A DNA stretch of 64,000 nt from Paracoccus sp. S-4012 (GTDB lineage: Bacteria; Pseudomonadota; Alphaproteobacteria; Rhodobacterales; Rhodobacteraceae): contig NZ_WKKA01000013.1 of assembly GCF_009674885.1 (NCBI RefSeq), positions 1-64,000 of the forward strand. The letters are read 5' to 3'. This document shows, piece after piece, positions 1 through 8,334 of this stretch. Below the pieces are notes generated by a model. It searched no databases, was not told the origin of the DNA, and worked only from the letters and a program-made list of their open reading frames with translations. The translations under genes were made by a program, and so were the position numbers. The first letter of the stretch is position 1, and each line of letters opens with the position of its first letter.

Positions 1-61
1 CGGCTTCCTGTTCCTTGATCATCCCGATGATCTGCGCATCGGTGAAGCGGCTTTTCCTCAT
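1..61 (-). CDS. IS3-family transposase orfA, N-terminal 20 codons (partial at window edge)
   Basis: Reading leftward from the ATG at 61, the first residues are MRKSRFTDAQIIGMIKEQEA. This is the characteristic opening of the small HTH protein (OrfA) of IS3-family elements, which binds the terminal repeats and is fused to OrfB by frameshifting. A purine-rich ribosome site (AAGGAG) lies about 10 bases upstream. The frame is open to base 1; the rest of orfA and all of orfB lie outside the window. Confidence 0.8.
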   Translation of the reverse strand, partial: MRKSRFTDAQIIGMIKEQEA

Positions 62-127
62 CTCGTCTGCTCCTTCAGGTCGGGCAGACTCTACATCACG
101 GCGAGGGAGCTTACGGGGGGCAGGTCA
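1..127 (-). mobile_element. IS3-family insertion sequence, 5' end, runs off the left edge
   Basis: The terminus reads TGACCTGCCCCCCG from position 127 leftward, an end type typical of IS3-family elements. It is followed by a short leader and the start of an orfA at 61. The element lies inside the IS66 tnpC sequence, which stops being recognisable at 128. Only this one end is visible. Confidence 0.8.
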
Positions 128-257
128 CCCGCCGCAGCTCGCTGACGATGCTCTCCAGACGCCGCTGCGCCTCTTGCGCATCCGCAAGCGCCGCCTCGGT
201 CTCGGCAAGCCGAGCCCGCAGGCGGGCGTTCTCTTCGGCGAGGGCGGCGGCGGGCAT
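111..257 (-). pseudogene. tnpC: IS66 tnpC, N-terminal fragment
   Basis: About 43 codons beginning MPAAALAEENARLRARLAET are the coiled-coil, leucine-zipper-like start of IS66 TnpC. The last few codons and the stop (TAA at 111-113) belong to the inserted IS3 element. The full IS66 transposase is about 500 residues, so the DDE domain is missing. The same opening occurs at 50101 on the minus strand in copy B. Confidence 0.8.
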
Positions 258-327
258 GGGCCCGATCAGGACACAGGCTTGCGCCGATGACCATGCCGAA
301 CGCGCGCGTGAGTCATTCGGCCGCAGG

Positions 328-680
328 TCAGCCCGCGAGTTGCGGGCGCCGGGTCGCTTCCGGCCGGACGAGCCGCCAGTCGATCCCCTCGAACAGGGCC
401 GCGAACTGCGCCGGCGACATCCGCATCACGCCGTCCCGCGCCTGCGGCCACACGAAGGCGCCGCCCTCCAGGCGCTTGTGCACCAGCACCATGCCCGTCC
501 GGTCCCAGATCAGGACCTTGATCCGGTCGGCCCGCTTGGCGCGGAACACGAAGGCCGCGCCGCAGAACGGATCCAGCCCATCATCTCCTGGACCGCCAGG
601 GCGAGGCCATCCATGCCCTTCCGGAAGTCCACCGGCCGGGTCGCCACGTAGACCCGAAGCTGCCCGTGCGCGGCGATCAT
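328..680 (-). pseudogene. tnpB: IS66 tnpB (Orf2) with a single-base frameshift
   Basis: TnpB is the roughly 115-residue IS66 accessory protein. The protein starts MIAAHGQLRVYVATRPVDFRKGMDG and ends with the usual GIDWRLVRPE-type tail, but the two halves are in different frames. The break lies at 577-579, where this copy has CCC and copy B (at 50.4 kb) has CCCC, so one C was lost. Translation from the ATG at 680 runs out of frame after about 35 residues. The ATG overlaps the tnpA stop (ATGA), as is normal for IS66. Confidence 0.85.
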
Positions 681-1120
681 CGCGACGCCGTCCGCACCGC
701 CCGGAGCACCTGCGACAGTCGGACCTCGTCCACATCGGCGCCGATGCGGATGCTGACCCCGTCGACCACCAACTCGATCGTGCTCGCCGACTTGTGTCCG
801 ACGGCAGTGATCGTGGGGGGAGGCGCCTCCACCACCAGCGCGGCAAACGACGCTTCGTTCATCGACGAAGCCGGGATCGCCAGCTTCCCGGCGGCCAGCT
901 TCCGGCGCCAGTCGTAGACCTGCCAGCGCGTCACGCCATGACGGCGCGCGACATCCACCACCTTCGCCCCGGGCATCAGGCTCTCCGCGGCGATCCGGGC
1001 ACGCTCCACCTCGCTCCGCAGGCGCCGACCGCGCCCCTCGATCACGTCGATGCGGCCCGAAAAGCCGTCTGAAGAGCCGTCCAAGTAGCCGTCCATCGCG
1101 ACGTCCAATCCCGTGAGCAC
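677..1120 (-). CDS. tnpA: IS66 TnpA (Orf1), HTH accessory protein
   Basis: This 147-residue protein has the IS66 OrfA helix-turn-helix segment (PGAKVVDVARRHGVTRWQVY) followed by the alanine/valine-rich C-terminus. It is the first gene of the IS66 operon and overlaps tnpB by 4 bases. The ATG at 1120 is followed by an in-frame ATG at 1096, and either could be used. It is intact here, whereas copy B lacks the first about 47 codons. Confidence 0.8.
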   Translation of the reverse strand: MLTGLDVAMDGYLDGSSDGFSGRIDVIEGRGRRLRSEVERARIAAESLMPGAKVVDVARRHGVTRWQVYDWRRKLAAGKLAIPASSMNEASFAALVVEAPPPTITAVGHKSASTIELVVDGVSIRIGADVDEVRLSQVLRAVRTASR

Positions 1121-1179
1121 CCAAGGATCAGTCGCATGCCTCGGTCAGCAACGGCAGGAGGGGGCCGGGGAGGCGCTTA

Positions 1180-1351
1180 CCTCGTAAGTAACTGACTTTA
1201 AGGAAGGAATCTGGTTGCGGGGACAGTCAACCGCCGTAGCCTACCTCGATTGATGTGTTGGGTGTGACGATATCAGCCGCTTCGATCGCGCTCGCCACCA
1301 CCTCCGTGATCGTCACCGCGTCGGCGCCACGATCGACCGCTCCCCCCCTCG
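1180..1351. other. Interval between IS66 end and substrate-binding gene
   Basis: No intact gene is visible. On the minus strand, 1227 to about 1345 is an open stretch without a start codon that has coding-like composition (…DAVTITEVVASAIEAADIV… ending in a stop at 1227). It may be the tail of a gene cut by IS66. I do not recognise the family. Confidence 0.3.
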
Positions 1352-2428
1352 TCAGCCGGCAGAGAGCCAGGCGTTGAACCGTTCGGTCAGCTCTGTTTCG
1401 TGGTCCACCCAGAACTCGTAGGACGACCCGAGCGCATTCCTCATGTTCTCGGGATTGGTGGGCATGTGCGGCGCCATCTCCGTCTTGCCGTCATGGTAGA
1501 GCCCGACGAGTTCAGCCGAGGATTTCCGCGCCGGTCCGTAGCCGATCCACTGCGCCTGATCGGCCAGCCGCTGCGTGCCGGTGGCGAACTTGATGAACTC
1601 GAGCGCCGCCTCCGGGTTCGGCGCGCCCTTGGGAATAGCGAAGAGGTTGTATTCGTAGACCTGTCCGTCCCAGACGATCTCGAACGGCTTGTCCTCGGTC
1701 ACCGCGGCGTTGAAGATCCGGCCGTTGTAGGCGGCGGTCATGACCACCTCGCCATCGGCCAGCAGCTGCGGCGGCTGGGCGCCCGCCTCCCACCAGACGA
1801 CATCGTTCTTGATCGTGTCGAGCTTGGCGAAGGCGCGGTCGATCCCCTCGGGGGTGGAGAGCACCTCATAGACGACCTCCGCCGGCACCCCGTCGCCCAT
1901 CAGCGCCATCTCCAGCATCGCCTTGGGCACCCGCTTCAGCCCACGCTTGCCGGGGAATTTCTCCGTGTCGAAGAAGTCCGCGATGGTCTGCGGGCCGCCC
2001 TCCGGGAAGCGTGTGGCATCATAGGCGAAGATGGTCGAGAACACGATCGAGCCGACCGCGCATTCATGGAGCCCCTGCGGCAGGAAGTCCTCGGTTGCGG
2101 GCGTGCCGTCCGGGGCGGGCGGCAGGACGGCCGGGTCGATCTCCTCGAGCATCCCCTCGTCGCAGAGCCGGATAGCGTCGGCATATTCGACATCCACCAC
2201 GTCGGTCGTGACGTTGTTCGCCTCGACCTGCGCCTTGATCGGGATCGCCGGGTTGTCGGTGTCGATCGAGACGACGGTGATGCCGGTCGCCGCGTGGAAG
2301 GGCTTGTGATAGGCTTCGACCTGGCTGCGGGCATAGGTGCCGCCCCAAGACATCACGGTGATCTGCTGGGCCGAGCCGGCGGTGACGAGGAGTGCCAGCG
2401 CGGTAGTGAGACCGAGGGTCTTCTTCAT
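1352..2428 (-). CDS. ABC transporter periplasmic substrate-binding protein (PotD/spermidine-putrescine type)
   Basis: This 358-residue protein has a clear signal peptide (MKKTLGLTTALALLVTAGSAQ) followed by QITVMSWGGTYARSQVEAYH, the usual opening of family-1 polyamine/iron-type solute-binding proteins. It would capture a small cationic or amide substrate in the periplasm for an ABC importer. No permease or ATPase gene of this type is adjacent. Its ATG overlaps the last 4 bases of the creatinase fragment, so the two were probably co-transcribed. The ligand cannot be read from the sequence; the creatinase neighbour suggests creatine or a related guanidino/amide compound (inference). Confidence 0.85.
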   Translation of the reverse strand: MKKTLGLTTALALLVTAGSAQQITVMSWGGTYARSQVEAYHKPFHAATGITVVSIDTDNPAIPIKAQVEANNVTTDVVDVEYADAIRLCDEGMLEEIDPAVLPPAPDGTPATEDFLPQGLHECAVGSIVFSTIFAYDATRFPEGGPQTIADFFDTEKFPGKRGLKRVPKAMLEMALMGDGVPAEVVYEVLSTPEGIDRAFAKLDTIKNDVVWWEAGAQPPQLLADGEVVMTAAYNGRIFNAAVTEDKPFEIVWDGQVYEYNLFAIPKGAPNPEAALEFIKFATGTQRLADQAQWIGYGPARKSSAELVGLYHDGKTEMAPHMPTNPENMRNALGSSYEFWVDHETELTERFNAWLSAG

Positions 2429-3345
2429 GGCATGCTTCCCCTGCTGGATGCTGTTTGCGTTGTGATTCGCCGCTTGCCGCGGCTGGCTTCAGGTGTCGGC
2501 AGTTGCGGGCTCCCGTGCACGGCCGCGGCCTTGGCGCCGACGATCAGGTGCTCGGGGCCGTAGGGAAAGCCGGTGATATTGCGGCTGCCGGTCTCGGTGA
2601 TGACAAGGATGTCGTGCTCGCGATAGCCGCCGGCGCCGGGCAGATGATCGGGAATCGTGATCATCGGCTCCATGCTGACGACCATGCCGGGCTGCAGCAC
2701 CGTCTCGCAGTCCTCCCGCAGTTCCAACCCGGCCTCGCGGCCGTAGTAATGGCAGAGCACGCCGAAGCTGTGCCCATAACCGAAGCTGCGATATTGCAGC
2801 AGATCGGCGCTCGCGTAGAGCTCGTTCAACTCCCGCGCCACCTCGCTGCAGCGTCGACCAGGAATCAGCAACTCCTTGCCCCGATCGTGGACGCGGCAGT
2901 TGAACTCCCAGAGCCGCAGGTTTTCTTCGGTCGCGGTCTCCGCGAACAGCGTGTGCTCAAGCGCGACATAGTAGCCAGAGACCATCGGGAAGCAGTTGAG
3001 CGACAGGATATCGCCGCGCTCGATCCGCCGCGAGGTGACCGGGTTGTGCGCGCCGTCGGTGTTGATGCCCGACTGGAACCAGGTCCAGGTATCCATCAGC
3101 TCGGCATGCGGCCAGGTTCGGGCGATCTCGCGCACCATCGTCGCGGTCGAATGCAGCGCCACCTCGTATTCGGGCACACCGACCGCGACGGCCTCGACCA
3201 CGGCCGCGCCGCCGAGATCGGCGATCCGCGCCATCTTCTCGATGTGCTCGATCTCCTCCGGTGACTTCATCATCCGCAGCCGCATCGCGGGCCGGGCGAT
3301 TTCGACGAACTCCATGTCCGGGAACTCGGCCTTCAGCAGATCCCT
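2425..3345 (-). pseudogene. Creatinase (creatine amidinohydrolase, M24 fold), N-terminal domain missing
   Basis: The catalytic pita-bread domain is present. It has RLRMMKSPEE at its start, MDTWTWFQSGINTDGAHNP, GYGHSFGVLCHYYGREAGLE and the EPM segment near the end, closely following characterised creatinase (creatine + water to sarcosine + urea). Known creatinases are about 400 residues. Here only about 300 remain, and the first roughly 100-residue domain is gone. Homology begins near 3342, directly beside an IS3 orfB remnant that explains the truncation. The ATG at 3315 could still start a 296-residue protein, but the missing domain contributes to the creatinase dimer and active site, so activity is doubtful. 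The C-terminal about 25 residues also look atypical. Confidence 0.8.
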
Positions 3346-3355
3346 CTGATCACTT

Positions 3356-3460
3356 CGAAGACGGCTTGGGCATTCGGCACCGCGTCACCTGGACGTAGTC
3401 TTGCTTCAGTGTCTTCCGAACGCCTCCAACATGCCGTTATCCGGTATGTGACTCGCGGCG
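3356..3460 (-). pseudogene. IS3-family orfB remnant
   Basis: Reading leftward, PDNGMLEAF is followed after a one-base frame change by KTLKQDYVQV. These match the conserved 'DNGMAEAFVKTLKRDYV' stretch near the C-terminus of IS3-family integrase-like transposases. Only about 35 codons survive. The scrap lies immediately upstream of the truncated creatinase and marks the recombination point. Confidence 0.65.
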
Positions 3461-3637
3461 CCGTGCTCGTCCCGCTGTTCACTAGTGGAACGGCCTTATG
3501 GTGAGCCATCCGGGACGTGGGGCGCCGGGAGCGAGCCGCGGAAACGACCGAGCTTCAGCCGCTTATCGAAAGAAAAGCCAGCACTCCGGCCGGCTGGCGG
3601 AAGCTGTCCCGGTAAACGGTGTGCACCCAATCTGTCA
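3461..3637. other. Unassigned spacer between IS remnants
   Basis: Short open frames exist on both strands, but none has recognisable coding content. This is probably recombined IS or gene debris. Confidence 0.3.
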
Positions 3638-4145
3638 TCAGCGCGCGAGCGTCTTGCGCAAGCCTTGTTTGTGCCCGCGCAGGTCATAGGCCGGCGGCTG
3701 ACCGCTTAGGTCGGCGGCGATTTCCTTTAGTGCCGCCTTCTGCAGCTTGCCCGTTGAGGTTGTAGGCAGGCTGTCAACAAAAAGCACGTAAGCTGGAACC
3801 TTGTAGTAGGCCAGTTCGCCCGCGGCGTGGGACAGAAGTTCCCTAGACATGGCCGCTTCGTCCGGCACCGCAGATTTCAGCGTCACTACAGCCAGCACCT
3901 CCTCGTCCCGGATCGGATCCGGCGCCGCTACCACCGCCACCTGGGCGACCTGCGGGTGCGAAGCCAGTGCGCCCTCGACTTCGATCGCGGCGATGTTCTC
4001 GCCCGAGCGGCGGATGATGTTCTTCTTGCGCTCGACGAAGTTCAGGCTGCCGTCCCGCCCCATCCGCATGACGTCGCCCGTGTGGAACCAGCCGCCCTCC
4101 CAGGCGCGGGCGTTTGCCTCCGGGTCGTTTGTCGCCGTCCATGTC
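3638..4145 (-). pseudogene. Acyl-CoA synthetase (AMP-forming), C-terminal fragment
   Basis: About 168 C-terminal residues of an ANL-superfamily acyl-CoA ligase remain. The A8-type segment WFHTGDVMRMGRDG, the RKKNIIRRSGENI hinge motif and the catalytic-lysine region TSTGKLQKAAL are all visible. The N-terminal three quarters, with the ATP-binding P-loop and acyl pocket, are absent. The fragment joins IS481 sequence at about 4140 within a continuous open frame. The hinge wording is closest to carnitine/crotonobetaine-CoA ligase relatives (family-level guess). Confidence 0.8.
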
Positions 4146-4542
4146 CGGCAGACGGGATATGCCATGCCGCTGCAGGCACCGGTGCAAGGAAGACCGGGTC
4201 AGATGCGGGATCGTGGGCTGCAGGGCGTAGAGGCAGTCATCCAGCGGCAGCAGGCTGTGCGTCGGAAGGCGACGATCATGACCTCGTCCTCAGCACTGAG
4301 CACGGATGACTTCGGGGACGAAGGCCCCATAGGCCGGTCGGACACGTGGTCCCGCTTGCGCCATTTCTGCACGGTCGTCGGGCTGATCGAGTATCGCCGG
4401 GCCAGCGTCCTTACGCTTTTTTCACTCCGCTGTATCGCTCGACGGACCGCCTCCGGCGTTCGGGCGCTGCCGTGTAGAACCTGTCCCACATCGCCTCCAT
4501 CAAAGAGGCGTTCGGTGTATCACCTCTTCGCGGGACCATACA
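4140..4542 (-). mobile_element. IS481-family element, 5' part only
   Basis: The right end reads TGTATGGTCCCGCGAAGAGG from 4542 leftward and is followed by the transposase start. The element is cut at about 4140, where it abuts the acyl-CoA ligase fragment. The catalytic core of the transposase and the other terminus are missing. Confidence 0.75.
4199..4489 (-). pseudogene. IS481-family transposase, N-terminal HTH part, frameshifted
   Basis: MGQVLHGSARTPEAVRRAIQ and the following RYSISPTTVQKWRKR are the diagnostic N-terminal helix-turn-helix of IS481 transposases. After FRR a base has been lost (CGACGCACAGC where CGACGCCACAGC is expected), near 4260. The rest (LLPLDDCLYALQPTIPHL… LHRCLQRHGISRLP) continues in another frame up to about 4140. 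The DDE domain is absent. Confidence 0.8.
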
Positions 4543-4723
4543 CCTAGCAGGCGCTCGATTCCAAACATGGAGGCGCAACCGCCAACACACACACGGACCT
4601 GCTTATGGTGCTGGCGTCGCGCCGACAACTGCCATCCAGGCCGGATGGCAGGCCCGACCTTCGGAAGCATCTGAAGTCATTCCTGGCCAGAATTCGCCCC
4701 ATCACGGCTGCCTCGCCCGCACC
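4543..4723. other. Spacer, no gene seen
   Basis: This is flanking DNA between the IS481 end and the DapA-family gene. No coding frame or clear hairpin was recognised. Confidence 0.3.
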
Positions 4724-5650
4724 TCAGATCATGCCGAGCTCCCGCATCGTGTTTGCGATCTTCTCGCGATCAGCGCCGCTCACGTCACGAAGCGGGGGGC
4801 GCACCCGGCCGCCGGGCACGCCGCGCGCGTCTAGGGCGGCCTTCAGGATCGCGGGACCCGAGCCGAACCGGCCGGTCAGTTCTGGAGTATACCATTCCCG
4901 CATCAGGACGCGGTCCTTGAGGCCGCATTCGCGCGCCGCCTCGATGTCGCCGGCCCAGAGGTGGTCGTAGAAACCAGGTTGCGTCCGTCCCAGCACGCCT
5001 CCTGCCCCCATGGTGCCGTCGCCGCCATGCAGGCGCAGGATCGTGAGGCCCAGTTCGTTCATCGGGAAGCCGAAGACCCGGACCCTGTCCTTGAGTGCAA
5101 AGAATGTTTCCGCGAAACGCGTGAAGTCCGGCGTGGACTGCTTGATGGCCACCACGGCGTCGATCTCGGCCAAGCGCTCCAACAGCGAGAGTGGCATGTC
5201 GATGCCGGTTCCCGGCGGCCAGTTGTAAACACAGATGGGCATGCTCGCCGCGCGACCGACTGTGGTGTAGAAGTCGACGATCTCGTCGTCGTTCGGTCGC
5301 AGGTACGGCGGCGCGGTGAGGAGGATGCCGTCGAGGCCGGCAGCCTTCGCATGCTTGGCCAAGGCGATGCTCTCGCCCGGTGTGAAGCTTGAGCAGCCGC
5401 CAATCAGCGGCAGCTTGCCGCCAAGTTGGGCCCCGGCCAGTTCGAACAGGCGGGCACGCTCGGCCGGACTCATGCTGGTCCATTCCCCGGTCGTGCCAGC
5501 CAGCACCAGCCCGTGCATGCCCTCGCCGTGCAGCCATTCCAGCAGCATGCCAAGACCCGGCTCGTCGAACGACAGGTCCTCGGCGAAGGGCGTAGTGATC
5601 GCGGGAAGGTAGCCTTGCCAGTTCACGCGGGATCGCTTGTCTTCTACCAC
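4724..5650 (-). CDS. DHDPS/N-acetylneuraminate lyase superfamily protein
   Basis: This 308-residue TIM-barrel class I aldolase relative has the GTTGEW motif (residues about 50-56), the YNWPPGTGI segment with the catalytic tyrosine, and the Schiff-base lysine in AVVAIKQSTPD. Members include dihydrodipicolinate synthase, 2-keto-3-deoxy-sugar-acid aldolases and the hydroxyproline-pathway deaminase. Housekeeping dapA is unlikely in this catabolic context, so a role in breaking down a keto-acid intermediate is inferred. The gene is transcribed leftward with its own spacer on both sides. The start at 5650 fits the usual length (about 300 residues). Confidence 0.85.
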   Translation of the reverse strand: MVEDKRSRVNWQGYLPAITTPFAEDLSFDEPGLGMLLEWLHGEGMHGLVLAGTTGEWTSMSPAERARLFELAGAQLGGKLPLIGGCSSFTPGESIALAKHAKAAGLDGILLTAPPYLRPNDDEIVDFYTTVGRAASMPICVYNWPPGTGIDMPLSLLERLAEIDAVVAIKQSTPDFTRFAETFFALKDRVRVFGFPMNELGLTILRLHGGDGTMGAGGVLGRTQPGFYDHLWAGDIEAARECGLKDRVLMREWYTPELTGRFGSGPAILKAALDARGVPGGRVRPPLRDVSGADREKIANTMRELGMI

Positions 5651-5768
5651 TTGTGTTCTCCAGATGGCTGTTCGGGCGCTGCAGCGACGAAACCGCGGGC
5701 TGCCCGCCGGCTACCCGCCATGGGCCGGCGCGCCTCGAGGGCACGCCGGCATCGGTTTCAGACTGTGA

Positions 5769-7265
5769 TTACTCGCCGAACTTGGCATTACGGAGCAGCG
5801 GGAAGCCATCGCCCGTCAGCTGAACGCCCGTCAGATCGGCGCGATGCGCGAAGATCGGGGCCTGGTGGTAGAGGTAGATGAGCGGCAGGTCCTCCATGAC
5901 CTGCTCCGCCGCCTGCTGGAAGAGCGCAATCCGCTCCTGCGGGTCTACCGCGGCGCGGGTCGCCTCCAGCAGCCGATCCATCTCCGGGCTATTGTATTTG
6001 CCCACATTTCGGCCACCCGCCGAATGCAGCACCTGCGCGGCGACCGCGTCCAGATCGTTCGAGAACTGACCTCCGATCGGCCCCCAGGCCTCGAACTGGC
6101 CGTCCGACGTCAGCTGCAGCGTGGTGGCGAAATCGACCACGTTCAGTTTCGTGTCGAACCCTGCTTCCGAGGTCATCCCTTGGATCATTTCGGCCACCCG
6201 GACCGACAGCGGCCGGTTCGGGATCAGCAGCGTGATGGGCACCGGCTGGGTCACTCCGGCTTCCGCCAGCAGCGCCTTGGCGCCGTCGACGTCGCGCGGC
6301 GTGATCGGATGGTCGGTGTTGTAGAACTGCGAATCCGGGGCCGCGAACTGGTTCGCGGCCAGGTAGTAACCCGAGAACACCACATCCACGATCGCCTGCC
6401 GGTCGATCGCCTTCTCGAAGGCGCGGCGCACGCGCACGTCCTGGAACGGGCCGGGCGCCTCTAGGTTGAACATCAGCGCCTGCGAGTTGGCGGCGTAGTT
6501 CTGAAACATGGCAAGATTGGGGTCGGCCTTGACCGACTCAGCGAGCGCCGGGTCGAGCTTCTCGATGATGTCCACGTCGCCCGACTGCAGGTTCGCCAGC
6601 CGAACGCCGTCGGCGGGGATGATACGGAAGATCACGCGGTCAAACGCGTAGTCGTCCGCAAAGCGGTAGTTCGGGTCCTTCTCGAGCGTGATGCGGTCCT
6701 GGGCGACGCGGTCCACGTATTTGTAGGGCCCGACGCAGACCGGGGCGCGGCCGATGTTGTCGCCCTCGCGCTCGAGCGCAGTGGGCGACATGTAGATGCC
6801 GTTGCGCTCGGCCAAGGTCCCCAGCAGCTGCACGGCCGGCTGCGCCACGCGGATGATCACCGTCTGCGGGTCCGGCGTCTCGATCTCGGTGATGGCGAGC
6901 AGGTCGGAATGGCGTTGCGTTCCCGGCGCGCGGGCGCGGTCGAGGTTGACCTTGACGGCGGCGGAATCGAACGGCGTGCCGTCCTGGAAGGTCACGCCGC
7001 TGGCCAGCTTCAGCGTCAGGGCCAGGCCGTCGTCGGACCAGTCCCAGCTCTCGGCGAGGCCCGGCTGGATGTTGAGCTGCGGGTCGGTATAGAGCAGCCG
7101 CTCGCACATTGTGGTCAGGACGGTGATGCCGGTGGCGGTCGTGTTCGAGACCGGGTCGAGCGCGTCGGGGTCATCCGATAGCGCAAAGCGCAAGTCGGCG
7201 GCACTGGCGGCGCCGGCCAGCAGGCTGCCGGCCATCAACGCCGAAATCAGAAGCTTCTTGGACAT
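5769..7265 (-). CDS. Family-5 (peptide/nickel/opine type) ABC substrate-binding protein
   Basis: This 498-residue protein has a signal peptide (MSKKLLISALMAGSLLAGAASA) and the SBP_bac_5 fold: ALSDDPDALDPVSN near the start, GDNIGRAPVCVGPYKYVDR in the middle, and QDVRVRRAFEKAIDRQAIV. It is clearly paralogous to the protein at 17278-18777 along its whole length. It probably shares the permease and ATPase genes encoded at 22.8-27.7 kb (inference). It follows the VOC gene by 26 bases and the ridA-like gene upstream of that, so the three look like one leftward operon starting near 8180. Confidence 0.9.
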   Translation of the reverse strand: MSKKLLISALMAGSLLAGAASAADLRFALSDDPDALDPVSNTTATGITVLTTMCERLLYTDPQLNIQPGLAESWDWSDDGLALTLKLASGVTFQDGTPFDSAAVKVNLDRARAPGTQRHSDLLAITEIETPDPQTVIIRVAQPAVQLLGTLAERNGIYMSPTALEREGDNIGRAPVCVGPYKYVDRVAQDRITLEKDPNYRFADDYAFDRVIFRIIPADGVRLANLQSGDVDIIEKLDPALAESVKADPNLAMFQNYAANSQALMFNLEAPGPFQDVRVRRAFEKAIDRQAIVDVVFSGYYLAANQFAAPDSQFYNTDHPITPRDVDGAKALLAEAGVTQPVPITLLIPNRPLSVRVAEMIQGMTSEAGFDTKLNVVDFATTLQLTSDGQFEAWGPIGGQFSNDLDAVAAQVLHSAGGRNVGKYNSPEMDRLLEATRAAVDPQERIALFQQAAEQVMEDLPLIYLYHQAPIFAHRADLTGVQLTGDGFPLLRNAKFGE

Positions 7266-7291
7266 CGTTCAGGCCCTCCCCGGCCCAGCTG

Positions 7292-7777
7292 TCAGTTCAC
7301 GACGGACGTCAGCACCAGATCGCTCTGCGGATCGGTGATCTGCTGCAGCTCGACGAAATTCCCGTCCGGGTCGCGGCAGTAGCACAGCCGCATCGGCCCG
7401 ACGTCGATCGGCGCCGCGTTGAAGGCGATCCCAGCCTCAGCGAGGCGAGCGTGGTCGGCGATCACGTCGTCGCTGTCGAGACAGATGTGCGAATAGCCGC
7501 CCTGCGACAGGGCGCGGTCGTCGGTCCGCTGCGACTCGGGCGCCTTGTATTCGAATATCTCGAGAAAGGCGTTGCCGGCCTTGAGCAGGACCGAGCGCGC
7601 TGTGGAATCGGGAACGCCGGTGATGGTCCCGGCGAAGGCCGACATCTCGGTGCCGGATTCCCAGCCGAACGAGAAGACCTCCTCAAAGCCGAGAAGGTCG
7701 CGGTAGAACGCCAGCAGCCGGTCGAGATCGGCGGTGGTGATCGAAGGATGGTGGATGCCGCGCAGCATGGTCGTCAC
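7292..7777 (-). CDS. VOC-superfamily (glyoxalase/dioxygenase fold) protein
   Basis: The 161-residue protein shows paired beta-alpha-beta-beta-beta modules. The first begins GIHHPSITTADLDRLLAFYRDLLGF and the second includes GYSHICLDSDD and YCRDPDGNFVELQQ. H and E residues in the expected metal positions are visible. The family includes glyoxalase I, epimerases and ring-cleaving dioxygenases, and the exact reaction is not readable. It lies between a ridA-like gene and a transporter component. Confidence 0.8.
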   Translation of the reverse strand: MTTMLRGIHHPSITTADLDRLLAFYRDLLGFEEVFSFGWESGTEMSAFAGTITGVPDSTARSVLLKAGNAFLEIFEYKAPESQRTDDRALSQGGYSHICLDSDDVIADHARLAEAGIAFNAAPIDVGPMRLCYCRDPDGNFVELQQITDPQSDLVLTSVVN

Positions 7778-7780
7778 TCC

Positions 7781-8176
7781 TCAGGCCAGGGCGGTCGCCT
7801 CGATCTCGACGAGGAGATCGGGCGAGAAGAGGCGGGCGACCTGCACCAGCGTGCTCGCCGGGCGGTGGCCAAGGGCGTTGAACGGTCCGACGATCTCGCC
7901 CCAGTTGGCGAGCGTGGCGTCGATGTCGGTCGTGTAGACGCGGATGCCGGCCACGTTCTCGTAGGTCATGCCGGCGTCTGCCAGCACGCGGCCGAGGTTC
8001 TCCAGCACCAGCTTCAGCTGCGCCTTCATGTCGCCCGAATGCTGCGGGGCGCCGTCAGGCCCGGTCGCGCACTGGCCCGAGAGGGTCAGCATGCGGCTGG
8101 CGCCGCTGACCTCGGTCGCATGGGCGAAGCCGAAGCCGTCCTGCCAGTTCCACGGGTTGATCGAACGGGTGTTCAT
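7781..8176 (-). CDS. RidA/YjgF-family protein (enamine/imine deaminase-like)
   Basis: This 131-residue protein has the YjgF pattern: LSGQCATGPDGAPQHSGDMKAQLKLVLENLGRVLADAG, then VRVYTTDI-type and PASTLVQVARL segments. RidA proteins hydrolyse reactive enamine/imine intermediates made during amine oxidation, which fits the amine dehydrogenase encoded nearby. The ATG at 8176 was chosen because AGGAAGGAG lies just upstream. It is the first gene of the operon with VOC and SBP genes. The usual catalytic arginine (in the 'R.Y' region) seems conserved. Confidence 0.85.
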   Translation of the reverse strand: MNTRSINPWNWQDGFGFAHATEVSGASRMLTLSGQCATGPDGAPQHSGDMKAQLKLVLENLGRVLADAGMTYENVAGIRVYTTDIDATLANWGEIVGPFNALGHRPASTLVQVARLFSPDLLVEIEATALA

Positions 8177-8334
8177 CACGTGCTCCTTCCTGTTGGCGAG
8201 ATGCGCCGGGGCGAACCGGGATACGGCTCGGCCCCGCGGTAGCCGGTCGGGTCGGCCGCCGGGCGGCCCAACTTCTCTTTGCGGCAAATCGCCACAGGAC
8301 CGCCACCGCATCAATGACATGCAACCGCGCCAAT

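Larger units (their letters stand above)
128..1179 (-). mobile_element. IS66-family element, truncated copy A
   Basis: The right terminus is the IS66-type end GTAAGCGCC read leftward from 1179. Inside are tnpA, tnpB and the first about 43 codons of tnpC, in the standard IS66 order on the minus strand. The tnpC is cut by an IS3-family element at 127, so the large transposase is absent and this copy cannot move by itself. A second related copy lies at 50.0-50.83 kb. Confidence 0.85.

Noticed and set aside
3485-3709. Short plus-strand frames between the IS3 scrap and the ligase fragment
   Set aside because: No ribosome site, no recognised motif, and they overlap the ligase fragment end.
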